DNA of 64,000 nucleotides from Sporolactobacillus sp. THM19-2. GTDB lineage: Bacteria; Bacillota; Bacilli; Bacillales; Sporolactobacillaceae. The notes beneath the pieces were generated by a model that worked only from the letters and a program-made list of their open reading frames with translations, was not told the DNA's origin and did not search any database. The position numbers and the translations under genes were made by a program. The stretch covers positions 181,342 to 245,341 of the forward strand of contig NZ_SEMC01000004.1 in NCBI RefSeq assembly GCF_004153195.1, written 5' to 3'. Below, piece by piece: positions 1 to 7,881 of this stretch (the first letter of the stretch is position 1; each line of letters opens with the position of its first letter).

Positions 1-288
1 TTCAGCATTTATGAAGCGTCTTCAGTCGAACAACTAAAGAAGGCAAGAGTGCCCATCCTGTTTATTCACGGGTCTGATGACACCTATGTTCCCACAGAGA
101 TGGTTCATAAAGTCTATGATGCCGCTCCGGTTGAAAAGGAACTTCTGATTGTGGATAAAGCACCACATGCCTCATCAGCCATTGTTGCACCAGAAGAATA
201 CTTTATGAAAATATTTAACTTTATTGACAGACATATGGATCAAAAACGGCCTGTTCAGAGTCAGCTAAAAAAGTCTGTATCAGGCTGA
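1..288 (+). CDS. alpha/beta hydrolase, C-terminal part (5' end outside window)
   Basis: The reading frame is open from the first base, so this is the last 95 residues of a longer protein. It shows the C-terminal half of an alpha/beta-hydrolase fold: a strand followed by HGSDDTYVP, where the loop Asp would be the acid of the catalytic triad, and later APHASS, whose His would be the base. The nucleophile elbow lies outside the window. The internal GTG at 49 is inside the fold and not a believable start. The segment resembles the YqkD-type peptidase/esterase group of Bacillus, but the substrate cannot be told. A strong terminator follows 40 bp after the stop. Confidence 0.75.
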   Translation, partial: FSIYEASSVEQLKKARVPILFIHGSDDTYVPTEMVHKVYDAAPVEKELLIVDKAPHASSAIVAPEEYFMKIFNFIDRHMDQKRPVQSQLKKSVSG

Positions 289-327
289 AGTTCATCAGAC
301 CGATCAGCTGTTCATATATGAATAAGA

Positions 328-371
328 GCCGGATCAGACCTTTTTATCGGGGTCTGATCCGGCGTTGTTTT
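328..371 (+). terminator. intrinsic terminator of the hydrolase gene
   Basis: A perfect 13-bp stem (328-340 with 351-363, GC-rich, ten-base loop) is followed by a T-rich run at 364-371. It lies between the hydrolase and the convergent PAP2 gene and probably ends transcription of the former. Confidence 0.85.
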
Positions 372-427
372 ATATCAGATGAACGGGGCGATACCGGAAG
401 ACCTGGGTTGGGAAATGACTAATTACT

Positions 428-961
428 TCAGGACATCATCTGAAAATATGTGATAAGTCCGGTAAGGGTTCCGAGACTGATTCCGGCAAGCACGTCGCTC
501 GGATAGTGCAGCCCAAGGAAAATGCGCGACGTTGCCACACTCAGAGCAAGAGGCAGCAGAAGAAAAACGAGCATCGGCTGATACAGAATTAACGGAATAA
601 TCACTGAAAAAACGGCTGTTGCATGCCCGGATGGAAAGGAATGATCGGTGAGTGGATTCTTCATGACCTTTGCCCCGGCAAGAGCCAGATAGGGACGATT
701 TCTTGGAAAAAGTCTCTTCAGAACCTGTACGATAATATGACTTCCTGTCAGAGATATGGCACAAGCGACCGCTGTCCGGTGCAAAGTCCCCTCTGCAAAA
801 AACAGTATCAGCAGGACTGCCAGTATTTCTGTCACAGCGCCACCGACACTCGTAACCAGACGAAAGTAGATATACAAGCCTCTATGTTCAAAGTAGCAAT
901 TAATTCTTTTGAAGATCTGACATTCTACTTCATAGAGATTGTCAATTGATTTCGCTGCCAT
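428..961 (-). CDS. PAP2-family membrane phosphatase
   Basis: This 177-residue integral membrane protein has the three parts of the PAP2 phosphatase signature: Lys82 to Arg89-Pro90 (KRLFPRNRP), PSGH at 110-113, and SR at 145-146 followed by His152 and Asp156 (SRIFLGLHYPSD). The two His residues and the Arg residues form the phosphate-binding catalytic site in this family. About five hydrophobic segments surround the motifs. Members dephosphorylate undecaprenyl pyrophosphate, phosphatidylglycerol phosphate or phosphatidic acid at the outer face of the membrane; which one applies here cannot be decided. The start is supported by GGAGGTGA six bases upstream. A small open frame of uncertain reality lies immediately upstream on the same strand. 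Confidence 0.88.
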   Translation of the reverse strand: MAAKSIDNLYEVECQIFKRINCYFEHRGLYIYFRLVTSVGGAVTEILAVLLILFFAEGTLHRTAVACAISLTGSHIIVQVLKRLFPRNRPYLALAGAKVMKNPLTDHSFPSGHATAVFSVIIPLILYQPMLVFLLLPLALSVATSRIFLGLHYPSDVLAGISLGTLTGLITYFQMMS

Positions 962-977
962 CTGAAATCACCTCCCA

Positions 978-1190
978 TTAAACATTCATATTTCCTGCAC
1001 AGCCTATTATTGTCATAAAAATGCATGAAAATGGATCTGTAGAATGGTAAAGAGCGGGAAAAATGTGTCGGGATAACGATACGGGCCAGTCGTCTATGGA
1101 CGAAGTCATTTCATGAATGTACGCCGCACCTCCTGATAAAAGAATAACATAATCCGATTTTATGAGCATCTTATTCAGGGACGGCGGCAT
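978..1190 (-). CDS. small hypothetical protein upstream of the PAP2 gene
   Basis: A 70-residue open frame ends 16 bp before the PAP2 start. AAGGAGG is present upstream but about 15 bases from the ATG, which is long for a ribosome binding site. The protein has a hydrophobic patch near residues 13-24 and another near the C terminus, and I recognise no family. It could be a real small membrane protein cotranscribed with the phosphatase, or the remnant of a larger gene whose N terminus alone survives. The rest of 962-1303 shows nothing else. Confidence 0.3.
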   Translation of the reverse strand: MPPSLNKMLIKSDYVILLSGGAAYIHEMTSSIDDWPVSLSRHIFPALYHSTDPFSCIFMTIIGCAGNMNV

Positions 1191-1303
1191 GATTTCCCAG
1201 ATGTTCCTCCTTTTTCAGAATACATGGCCATGTTTGTGACCTTACCGAAATCCATTGGGGCGCCAAAAATAAATGGGGGACGCATCCTGCCTTGCGATCA
1301 GTA

Positions 1304-2140
1304 TCAGTCCTTTACATAAACGGCATCCGGGGCCTGGCCAAAACGTTCTCCTTTATTCTGAAGATCGATTTTTTTCATCTCGACAGGTGTCAGCATAAAG
1401 TCGTAGATATCTGCGTTATCCCTGATCCGTGAGAGGGTCTGCGATTTTGGAATAATCGCGACGCCATGCTGCCGGTGCCACCTCAAGATGATCTGAGCAG
1501 GTGATTTTCCATGTTTTTCTGCTATGTCACAGATCACAGGATCATCAAGATCCGCTCCTCGACCTAGTGGGCCCCATGCCTGATGTACCATACCAAGTGA
1601 TTTCAGATAGTCACGCATGACGTGGTTGGAGAAGTGAGGATGCGTCTCCAGCTGATCCACAGCTGGAACAAAATTTGCGCGTGACAGTAAACGATCCAGG
1701 TGATGGCTCTCAAAATTACTGACACCGATCGCCCGGACAAATCCTTCACTGTACAGGTGTTCCATGGCCTTCCATGTTTCAAAGAAAGGATCCTTCAAAG
1801 GCCAGTGAACAAGATAGAGGTCAAGATAATCCAGCTGTAATGCTTTTAAGGAAGTATCGAATGCCTTTAATGTTTTTTCGTAACCCTGATCGCGGTTCTG
1901 CACTTTAGAAGTAATAAAATACTCGCTGCGCTCCAGTCCTGAATCCTTCAGAAAGTCTCCGAGAAGATGTTCATTTCCATACTGTGCAGCCGTATCAAAC
2001 AGACGGTATCCGGCGTCTACGGCTGCTTCGAGCGAACTTATAAAGATATCTTCATCAGTCATCGAAAAAAGGCCAAAGCCTTCACAAGGCATTTTAACGC
2101 CATTATTCAATGTCAGGGTATCCTGCATGGACAGGGCCAT
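1304..2140 (-). CDS. aldo/keto reductase
   Basis: This is a 278-residue single-domain (alpha/beta)8 NADPH-dependent oxidoreductase of the 2,5-diketogluconate reductase branch. Recognisable landmarks are DTAAQYGNE with the catalytic Asp and Tyr, ITSKVQ with the catalytic Lys, LVHWP with the catalytic His, the GVSNFE cofactor strand, and IIPKS near the C terminus, which binds the NADPH phosphate. Length is normal for the family. A ribosome binding site (AAGGAGATC) sits seven bases before the ATG. Such enzymes reduce aldehydes including methylglyoxal, and mgsA is encoded 9 kb away, but a link is only speculation. It appears to be transcribed alone. Confidence 0.88.
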   Translation of the reverse strand: MALSMQDTLTLNNGVKMPCEGFGLFSMTDEDIFISSLEAAVDAGYRLFDTAAQYGNEHLLGDFLKDSGLERSEYFITSKVQNRDQGYEKTLKAFDTSLKALQLDYLDLYLVHWPLKDPFFETWKAMEHLYSEGFVRAIGVSNFESHHLDRLLSRANFVPAVDQLETHPHFSNHVMRDYLKSLGMVHQAWGPLGRGADLDDPVICDIAEKHGKSPAQIILRWHRQHGVAIIPKSQTLSRIRDNADIYDFMLTPVEMKKIDLQNKGERFGQAPDAVYVKD

Positions 2141-2463
2141 AAGTGATCTCCTTTCCAGGTATTTTCATAAATCTAAGATTACTATAAACCATTTTTCACA
2201 AAAGAAAAGAGTGAACAGATAGACGATCTGCCAGGGCGTTTTTTCCTCTGATATACCTGAATAAAATGTGAAACCGGGATCACTAATATAACGTAAAATT
2301 ATTTATGTTAACTTATGTCTGGTGGTGCAGATACATAGAATATAAATAGATAATATGTCGTCTTTTCTCTTCCCGGTCCTTGTTGGCTCTAAGGATGTTG
2401 CAACAGAAGATATCCGGATGCTCTACTGTTATTTTTTTAAAGGAATCCGGGGCCACACTGTCA
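2141..2463. other. intergenic stretch between divergent genes
   Basis: This AT-rich interval separates the aldo/keto reductase (-) from the MerR-like gene (+). I see no reading frame of note. A long T run near 2430 and several TATAAT-like hexamers are present, but no clear -35/-10 pair could be fixed. The palindrome listed separately follows directly. Confidence 0.5.
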
Positions 2464-2494
2464 AATTATATAAGTAGCATCTACCTATATAATT
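2464..2494. promoter_or_regulatory. 31-bp palindrome, putative operator of the MerR-like gene
   Basis: Two 14-bp arms (2464-2477 and 2481-2494) are inverted copies with one mismatch, separated by CAT. The core is GTAG-CAT-CTAC flanked by TATATAATT. The right arm contains a TATAAT hexamer at 2488-2493, and the start codon of the MerR-like gene is 16 bp further on. Position and symmetry fit an autoregulatory operator for a dimeric protein. A transcribed hairpin is the alternative, but no U tract follows. Confidence 0.55.
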
Positions 2495-2510
2495 AACGGA
2501 GTGTGATCGG

Positions 2511-3071
2511 ATGAGTACGGGAAAGGGCAATTATGGATACTCTACCAGGCAAGTTGTCGAGAAACTGAAAGTCACACGGAGTAAATTGAGAAGACTGACT
2601 CTGGCGTTGGAGAAGCATGGATATCACTTCCCCCGAAAAAAATCCAATCAGCGGATTTATTTTGAGCAGAATGTACAGATGATTTCACAATTGATGCTGG
2701 AAATGAAGAAGGGGAAGACCATTGACTATGCTGCAGCAGAGTTATGTGGAGGGCCTGCCGGTTTACCTCAGGCAGAGCTTACAAAGGCAGCACTCCATTC
2801 TTCTGGGTCCGGTACTTTGAAACTTCCTGAGACGGAGATTTCTTTCTCTGCCGAACAGTTTCGCCTGATGATTGAACAAGTTGCTGCCACAGCAGCTGAA
2901 AAAACAGCTGAGAACGTTATTGAGCGGTACGACAGGGAAATGGAGCGCAGGATCGAGCGAAGAGACAGAGAGCTGGTCAATCGGCTGAGAGAAGCCAGCG
3001 AAGCAGGTGTAAAAAAGAACAATTTTTTCTCACGTTTTATCGGACGTAAAAAGCTGGCTGAGAAATCGTAA
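2511..3071 (+). CDS. MerR-type HTH protein with coiled-coil tail (DUF3967-like)
   Basis: The protein has 186 residues. Residues about 8-75 form a MerR/RacA-like winged helix (STRQVVEKLKVTRSKLRRL, then a wing with FPRKKSNQRIYFEQN). After a linker, residues about 125-170 are a charged, heptad-like helix rich in Glu/Arg (AEKTAENVIERYDREMERR, ERRDRELVNRL), followed by a basic end with FFSRFIGRKK. The tail resembles the DUF3967 region seen in many Bacillus plasmid and chromosomal proteins. This architecture is that of DNA-binding proteins that bridge or anchor DNA (RacA-like) or of regulators; no ligand domain is visible. Start supported by GGAGTG. A strong palindrome sits just upstream, suggesting self-control. 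Confidence 0.75.
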   Translation: MSTGKGNYGYSTRQVVEKLKVTRSKLRRLTLALEKHGYHFPRKKSNQRIYFEQNVQMISQLMLEMKKGKTIDYAAAELCGGPAGLPQAELTKAALHSSGSGTLKLPETEISFSAEQFRLMIEQVAATAAEKTAENVIERYDREMERRIERRDRELVNRLREASEAGVKKNNFFSRFIGRKKLAEKS

Positions 3072-3129
3072 CTTATCTGTAAAAATCTGTAATTACATCA
3101 CAGGATTGGTTCGTGCTGAGGCAGGATAT

Positions 3130-3170
3130 TTGCCTATGTTTCAGCATAATATATAATGTAAGCGATTACA
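3130..3170 (+). promoter_or_regulatory. sigma-A promoter with overlapping cre-like site (Nramp-family gene)
   Basis: A -35 TTGCCT (3130-3135) and a perfect -10 TATAAT (3152-3157) are 16 bp apart. The sequence 3157-3170, TGTAAGCGATTACA, is palindromic and matches the catabolite-responsive element consensus TGWAARCGYTWNCW at 13 of 14 positions. It begins in the last base of the -10, so bound CcpA would block transcription initiation. The coding start is 20 bp further. Confidence 0.6.
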
Positions 3171-3189
3171 CCCAAAAAGGAGGATTAAA

Positions 3190-4461
3190 ATGGCCAAGTT
3201 AGAAACAACTGTCCCCTCACTCCCGCCGCAGACACTGAAAGAACGCATGATCAAGGTCGGCCCTGGATTTGTCGTTGCCGCAACCAGTATTGGTGCGCCG
3301 GATTTACTTGCCTCCATTGTTGTCGGTCAATCTTACGGTATGACTTTTTTATGGGCAATTATTATTGGAACAATTATTAAATACTATTTAAATGAAGGGG
3401 TCGGGCGATGGCATCTGGCTACCGGAACAACCATTCTGGAAGGTTGGCGATCTCTTGGCAGATGGGCAACAGGTTACTTCGGTGTATATGCTGTCATCTG
3501 GGGCTTCGTCTATGGAGCAACGGCAGCAATGGCATCAGGTATGGCCATGAACGCAATGTGGCCTGTCCTGCCGATCTGGGGTTGGGCGATTATCCACGCC
3601 GTTGCCGGTTTCCTGCTTGTTTACACAGGAAAATATAAGCTGTTTGAACAAGTGATGACATTTCTCGTCGGCCTGATGTTCCTGACCATCGTCGGTCTGG
3701 CCTGTTTTTTTCTTCCGGGATTAAAAGAATTATCCTGGGGACTTGTTCCGACCGTTCCGGACGGGTCGTTATACCTTGTACTCGGACTGATTGGCGGCGT
3801 CGGCGGCACCATTACCATGGCTTCCTACGGTTATTGGATTAAAGAAAAAAACTGGACCGGGAAGTCGTGGATTCCAATGATGAAAACTGACGCGAAAGTC
3901 GGCTATATTATCACCGGGGTGTTCTGCATTTCTGCCCTGATCATCGGTGCACAATTCCTCTATGGTACGAATGTTGAAATTCGTGGCGATCAGGGATTCG
4001 TTACGATGTCTAACATGCTGGCCGACCAGTTTGGCGAACCCATGAGATGGACACTTCTACTTGCTTTCTGGTCAGCTGTTTTCAGTTCGCTTCTTGGCGT
4101 CTGGAACGGTGTCCCTTATTTATTTGCTGATTTTGTACGCACCATACGTATGAAGAAGAATAAAGAGCTGGCTGACAAACCGGTTACGGAAAAGGATCCC
4201 ATGTACCGCCTGTATCTGTTCTGGCTGACCTTTCCTCCAATGATTATGTACTTCTTTGGTAAACCGGTTGAGCTGATTATCCTTTATGGTGTCCTCGGTT
4301 CACTCTTTATGCCCTTTCTCGCGATCACATTGACCATCCTTCTTAACTCGAAGAAAGTAGACCGGGATGCACGGAACAGATGGCTGACCAATGCGGTACT
4401 GATTGGATGTATCATGATGTTCGGATTCCTGGGATTAACCGAATTATTGGACCTGTTTTAA
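3190..4461 (+). CDS. Nramp-family transporter with atypical metal site
   Basis: This 423-residue protein has about eleven hydrophobic segments and the overall look of the Nramp (LeuT-fold) family, near the usual length. The two unwound helices that bind metal in true Nramps do not carry the standard residues. In TM1 the DPGN motif is replaced by IGAPD (residues 34-38), and in TM6 the MPH motif is replaced by a GTITMASYGYW stretch (about residues 205-215). It therefore belongs to a divergent branch, and its substrate may not be Mn2+ or Fe2+. AAAGGAGG lies seven bases before the ATG. The gene stands alone behind a sigma-A promoter with a cre-like site, so carbon catabolite repression is likely. 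Confidence 0.82.
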   Translation: MAKLETTVPSLPPQTLKERMIKVGPGFVVAATSIGAPDLLASIVVGQSYGMTFLWAIIIGTIIKYYLNEGVGRWHLATGTTILEGWRSLGRWATGYFGVYAVIWGFVYGATAAMASGMAMNAMWPVLPIWGWAIIHAVAGFLLVYTGKYKLFEQVMTFLVGLMFLTIVGLACFFLPGLKELSWGLVPTVPDGSLYLVLGLIGGVGGTITMASYGYWIKEKNWTGKSWIPMMKTDAKVGYIITGVFCISALIIGAQFLYGTNVEIRGDQGFVTMSNMLADQFGEPMRWTLLLAFWSAVFSSLLGVWNGVPYLFADFVRTIRMKKNKELADKPVTEKDPMYRLYLFWLTFPPMIMYFFGKPVELIILYGVLGSLFMPFLAITLTILLNSKKVDRDARNRWLTNAVLIGCIMMFGFLGLTELLDLF

Positions 4462-4503
4462 AGAAAAACGGCGGCTGGCAAGTTGCAGACGCCTTTAAAA
4501 CTG

Positions 4504-4536
4504 AAAAAAAAAGAAGGGGCCGTTCAGGCTCCTTCT
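4504..4536 (-). terminator. intrinsic terminator of the GNAT gene
   Basis: The hairpin 4513-4536 (GAAGG-GCC with GGC-CCTTC) is followed on the minus strand by nine T residues (4512-4504). It lies nine bases after the stop of the acetyltransferase. On the plus strand it lacks a T tract. Confidence 0.8.
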
Positions 4537-4544
4537 GTATTCAA

Positions 4545-4823
4545 TCACTCAAAGTATTGAATATCCTGATATTCCTTTTTTCTTTCAAACTGAATTTTCG
4601 CGTAAGAACAGGCAGGAATGATCTTTTTATGCTCTTTAACCGCCTTATCAACGACTGCCTGAAGCAGTTTCCCGGCCAAATGATGGCCGCGGAATGCCGG
4701 GTCAACATAGGTATGATCGATACTGAGAACGTCTTTATAAGGATGTGAATAGGTAATTTCACCAATCTCCTGACCTGAGTCATTATAAACAAAATATCTG
4801 TCCTGACCCTCTTCAATTTTCAT
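4545..4823 (-). CDS. small GNAT-type N-acetyltransferase (YjdJ-like)
   Basis: This is a 92-residue minimal Gcn5-related acetyltransferase of the COG2388 type. The acetyl-CoA loop is seen as VDPAFRGHHLAGKLL (motif A, R-G-x-x-x-A-G-K), preceded by the strand DHTYV and followed by the C-terminal strand PACSYA around residue 75. These short proteins lack a separate acceptor-binding domain and their substrate is generally unknown. AGAGGTG sits six bases before the ATG. It is flanked by its own terminator and faces away from the downstream gene. Confidence 0.85.
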   Translation of the reverse strand: MKIEEGQDRYFVYNDSGQEIGEITYSHPYKDVLSIDHTYVDPAFRGHHLAGKLLQAVVDKAVKEHKKIIPACSYAKIQFERKKEYQDIQYFE

Positions 4824-4980
4824 GCTTTACACCTCTGGTTGATTAATTTTTTTACTGGAACGACCCTATTCATCATTTCGAGATGTAATGGTCGTTTTCC
4901 TTTTTTTCGTGCGTTGTGGATTGTCAGAAAAACAGACGATTGATGCAGATACTTTGTCCCTGTCAGTAATGAATGAAAGC

Positions 4981-4989
4981 CATATTCTA
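4981..4989 (+). promoter_or_regulatory. possible mother-cell (sigma-E/K type) -10 element
   Basis: CATATTCTA at 4981-4989 fits the CATANNNTA pattern of SigK and SigE -10 elements and lies 50 bp before the start of the small His/Asp-tailed gene. The upstream -35 area (TGTCAG near 4961) is only a weak match, so this is suggestive rather than firm. Confidence 0.3.
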
Positions 4990-5030
4990 TCAATGTAAGA
5001 CCAAGAAACAGATGAAGGAGGTGTTCCCTT

Positions 5031-5405
5031 ATGGGATGGGATAACCTGATGTATGGGCAGAACTGTTACAACGGTCGGGGGATCAGCCCGGCCTATGATA
5101 ATGGTTATGGCCGGAAGATCAGCCCGGCTTTTGACCGCAGAGGCTGTGATGGCCGCGACCTGCTGAAAGGAATTTCCAAGAATGACTTTATCAAAGTCTT
5201 TCTGAAAAATTCGCGTCCTGTTGAAGGTTTTTTTGCAGGTGTATCCAAAAATATTTTGACTCTCTTTGATTGCGAAAAACGCAGAGTATCAACCATTGAT
5301 ATTTGTCTCGATGATGTTGTTGCCATCAAATCATTCGGAGATGCTTTCGATCCGCGAAACGATCATGATCATGACCATGATCACGATTATAAATGTTTTG
5401 ACTGA
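5031..5405 (+). CDS. hypothetical protein with N-terminal repeats and His/Asp tail (possible spore coat protein)
   Basis: This 124-residue protein has three parts. Residues 1-45 are Gly/Tyr/Arg-rich with two near-repeats (GISPAYDNGYGRK and KISPAFDRRGCDG). Residues about 48-103 form a compact beta-rich domain (FIKVFLKNSRPVEGFFAGV, then ILTLFD and DDVVAIKSF) resembling Sm-like or coat-protein folds. The end is a HDHDHDHDY run likely to bind metal, with a final Cys. Tyr/Gly repeats and a His-rich tail are common in spore coat and exosporium proteins, and a sigma-K-like -10 lies upstream, so a coat role is plausible but inferred. A strong AAGGAGGTG site precedes the ATG and a terminator follows. 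Confidence 0.65.
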   Translation: MGWDNLMYGQNCYNGRGISPAYDNGYGRKISPAFDRRGCDGRDLLKGISKNDFIKVFLKNSRPVEGFFAGVSKNILTLFDCEKRRVSTIDICLDDVVAIKSFGDAFDPRNDHDHDHDHDYKCFD

Positions 5406-5420
5406 TCGAAAACAGATCAG

Positions 5421-5451
5421 GCTCGAGAGGTTATTTCTCTTGAGCTTTTTT
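5421..5451 (+). terminator. intrinsic terminator
   Basis: A nine-bp stem (5421-5429 with 5437-5445, one G-T pair) with a seven-base loop is followed by six T residues. It ends the His/Asp-tailed gene 15 bp after its stop. Confidence 0.85.
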
Positions 5452-5588
5452 CTATTTACAGATTATCGTTTAAACGCATTTATGGCTCAGCCGCCTGCGA
5501 TTTGTCAGCCACATTTTTTTATTTGCAAGTTTTCACTGATACCTGTAAGATAATGATAATTTCAGGTTGTCTATTATTGAGGTGAGCT

Positions 5589-7139
5589 ATGATGTCCAGA
5601 AAGAAAAAATTTGCTCTTGCTGCTGCCTTCACCGGAGCAACAGCTGCCGCAGTCACGGCCGGACTTTTTATCCGCCGGGAAGTAGCAAAACGAAAGCCGT
5701 TTTCGATAGAAGAAACAACCATCGATGAGATACAGAAAGCGATCAGGCTGGGACAGACAACTTCTAAAGAGCTTGTCCGTCAGTACCTGGATCGTATTCA
5801 AAAGTTGAATCAGCAGGGGCCGTTTTTGAACGCTGTGCGCGAAATCAACCCTGAAGCAATACATGAAGCGGAAGCCTGTGATGTGAAAAGAACCGTTCAG
5901 CCGGATGTCGGCCCGCTCTTCGGCATACCGATTATTGTTAAAGATAATATCGAAACAGCAGGGAACATGCATACGACTGCAGGTTCTATTGCGCTGAAGA
6001 ACCATCAGGCCAGTCAGGATGCGTTTATCATCAAAAAGTTGAAAGCGGCCGGCGCCATCATTCTCGGCAAGGCAAATCTGACTGAATTTGCTAATTTTAT
6101 TTCGGATAAAATGCCGAACGGATACAGCTCTCTGGGCGGACAGGTACTCAATCCATATGGTGCTGCATTTGATGTCGGCGGTTCCAGTTCAGGAACAGCC
6201 TCCGCAGTTGCGGCTAACCTTGCTGCTGCAGGCATCGGTACGGAAACATCCGGTTCCATTCTCAGTCCGGCATCGTCGAATGCCCTGGTCGGGATTAAAC
6301 CGACAATTGGTGTTCTCAGTCGCAGTGGCATAATTCCTCTTGCTCACAGCCAGGATACAGCCGGCCCGATGGCCCGGACCGTCCGTGATGCCGTCCTGCT
6401 GCTGAATGCCATGACCGGCGTAGATGAAGATGATGAAGAAACCGTCTGGAGCAGGGGAGACGTGCAAAAAGATTATAGGGTTTACCTGAAGCGTAATGGA
6501 CTTAAAAATGCCCGTATTGGTATTGACCGGCATTATCTGAAAGACCTGAGTAGAGAGAAGGTCGAACTGATTAACAAGGCCCTTAAAGTAATGAAAGAAA
6601 AAGGGGCTCATGTCATTGATCCCGTCATCATCCCGTCATCAGAGACTCTCGAAAACAGACGATCATCTGTCCTGTATCACGAATTTAAATGGGATATCAA
6701 CCGTTATTTTGGAAAACTTGATCAGCAGATTCCTGTCCACAGTCTGGCTGATCTGATCGCTTTTAACAGGGAGCATGCGGATAAAGCCTTAAAGTACGGG
6801 CAAGCTGTTCTTGAGAAGTCCGAACAGACAAGCGGTGATCTTGGTGAACGCGAATATCTGATTGATCGCGCGGACGATTTACGTCTTTCCCGAAAGGAAG
6901 GGTTAGACGCGGTCATCAAAGCACAGCATCTGGACGCACTGGTTTTTGCTAATGCTCAGGGATGTGATATTGCTGCCAAAGCCGGCTATCCTTCAATTAC
7001 GGTTCCCGCCGGTTATACACACGATGGCGAACCGGTCGGCATCACTTTTACCGGACTCGCATTCAGTGAACCCAGACTGATTGAACTCGCCTTTGCATTT
7101 GAACAGGCAACAAAGCATCGCATGGCTCCCGGGCTGTAA
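5589..7139 (+). CDS. membrane-anchored amidase (amidase signature family)
   Basis: The protein has 516 residues. An N-terminal basic stretch and a hydrophobic Ala-rich helix (residues about 4-27) act as an uncleaved anchor or signal. The amidase signature domain fills the rest. The Ser-cisSer-Lys triad can be placed: Lys in GIPIIVKDNI (about residue 121), the cis Ser in the GGSSSGTASAV glycine-serine stretch, and the nucleophile Ser in GTETSGSI about 24 residues on. Members hydrolyse amide bonds in amides, peptides or aminoacyl-tRNA. With an anchor and no GatB/C neighbours, this is more likely an extracytoplasmic amidase than GatA. GAGGTGAG lies just upstream of ATGATG. It is monocistronic. 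Confidence 0.87.
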   Translation: MMSRKKKFALAAAFTGATAAAVTAGLFIRREVAKRKPFSIEETTIDEIQKAIRLGQTTSKELVRQYLDRIQKLNQQGPFLNAVREINPEAIHEAEACDVKRTVQPDVGPLFGIPIIVKDNIETAGNMHTTAGSIALKNHQASQDAFIIKKLKAAGAIILGKANLTEFANFISDKMPNGYSSLGGQVLNPYGAAFDVGGSSSGTASAVAANLAAAGIGTETSGSILSPASSNALVGIKPTIGVLSRSGIIPLAHSQDTAGPMARTVRDAVLLLNAMTGVDEDDEETVWSRGDVQKDYRVYLKRNGLKNARIGIDRHYLKDLSREKVELINKALKVMKEKGAHVIDPVIIPSSETLENRRSSVLYHEFKWDINRYFGKLDQQIPVHSLADLIAFNREHADKALKYGQAVLEKSEQTSGDLGEREYLIDRADDLRLSRKEGLDAVIKAQHLDALVFANAQGCDIAAKAGYPSITVPAGYTHDGEPVGITFTGLAFSEPRLIELAFAFEQATKHRMAPGL

Positions 7140-7378
7140 ACACGATTTTTTTGGGTACCTCTTCTGATGTTCCACATAAAGTGGCATGAGAACATGAAGA
7201 AAGAGAGTGATCATCGTGAACAGCTTCAGGGAGACGCCGGGCATGTCGGCCGAAAGTGATGAGCAGTCGCCTGATCGGCTCCGGTCTGCGATCACCGGTG
7301 AATGGAATGCAATTTTTCCAGAGATGAACAGCTGCATGCGGTCTGGTTCCTCTATTTTCTGAATCTTAACAGGAGGTA

Positions 7379-7411
7379 TTGAAGAAGCGCCTAGCAGCGC
7401 TTTTTTCAATA
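7379..7411 (+). terminator. long hairpin, probable terminator
   Basis: A 13-14 bp stem (arms about 7378-7390 and 7397-7410) with core AAGCGC/GCGCTT and a six-base loop contains a run of six T residues at 7401-7406 in its right arm. It is 240 bp after the amidase stop and could end read-through. An AGGAGG sequence just before it has no good start behind it. Confidence 0.45.
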
Positions 7412-7811
7412 CTTTCGGTTGTTCACCTGTCATGCAGACGGATCGTGATGTGCCGAAGCACGTGAAGAAAAGAAGGGCAGGCCAGACGAAATGAAAGGCA
7501 ATGAACGGAGCAGATGTAAACGGTGCACTGCTGGCCGGATTCCGATGATACGTGATCAGGCCGGTGTGATATACTGAATAAAGTCGGTCATGATCATTAC
7601 ACTGTGCCCCTGTACAAGAACGGCAGGGAGACAGTTGTTAAAACACCGCTTTCGGTCAGCAGCAGGGCGTTGCAGGCGATCCTGATTGTTCAAGCGGCCG
7701 TTACGTCATCCTGAATATACATAAGACAGACAAAAGGCAACAGGCACCATGAAGAAGGTTTCATCTTTACGCAGTGAATGTAAGTGCAGTGAACACAGGG
7801 TATCGTGGCTT
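7412..7811. other. gene-free stretch
   Basis: No convincing gene is present in the 740 bp between the amidase and coaW. A stretch of about 50 codons on + near 7565-7713 reads like protein (VPLYKNGRETVVKTPLSV and so on) but has no start or binding site and stops on both sides; I could not recognise it and it may be a gene remnant. The weak pair TTGAAC (7812) and TAAATC (7835), 17 bp apart, could be the coaW promoter. Confidence 0.4.
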
Positions 7812-7881
7812 TTGAACAAAAGTATTTTTTAATGTAAATCCGGCACCGGATAGAATGATGGCAGAAAGTGAAGGGATTTAT

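Noticed and set aside
4380..4748. 122-codon + strand frame after the Nramp gene
   Set aside because: It overlaps the end of the carrier and runs antisense to the GNAT gene, with no binding site.
6993..7433. 146-codon minus-strand frame over the end of the amidase
   Set aside because: It is mostly antisense to the amidase, has no binding site, and its product has no recognisable features.
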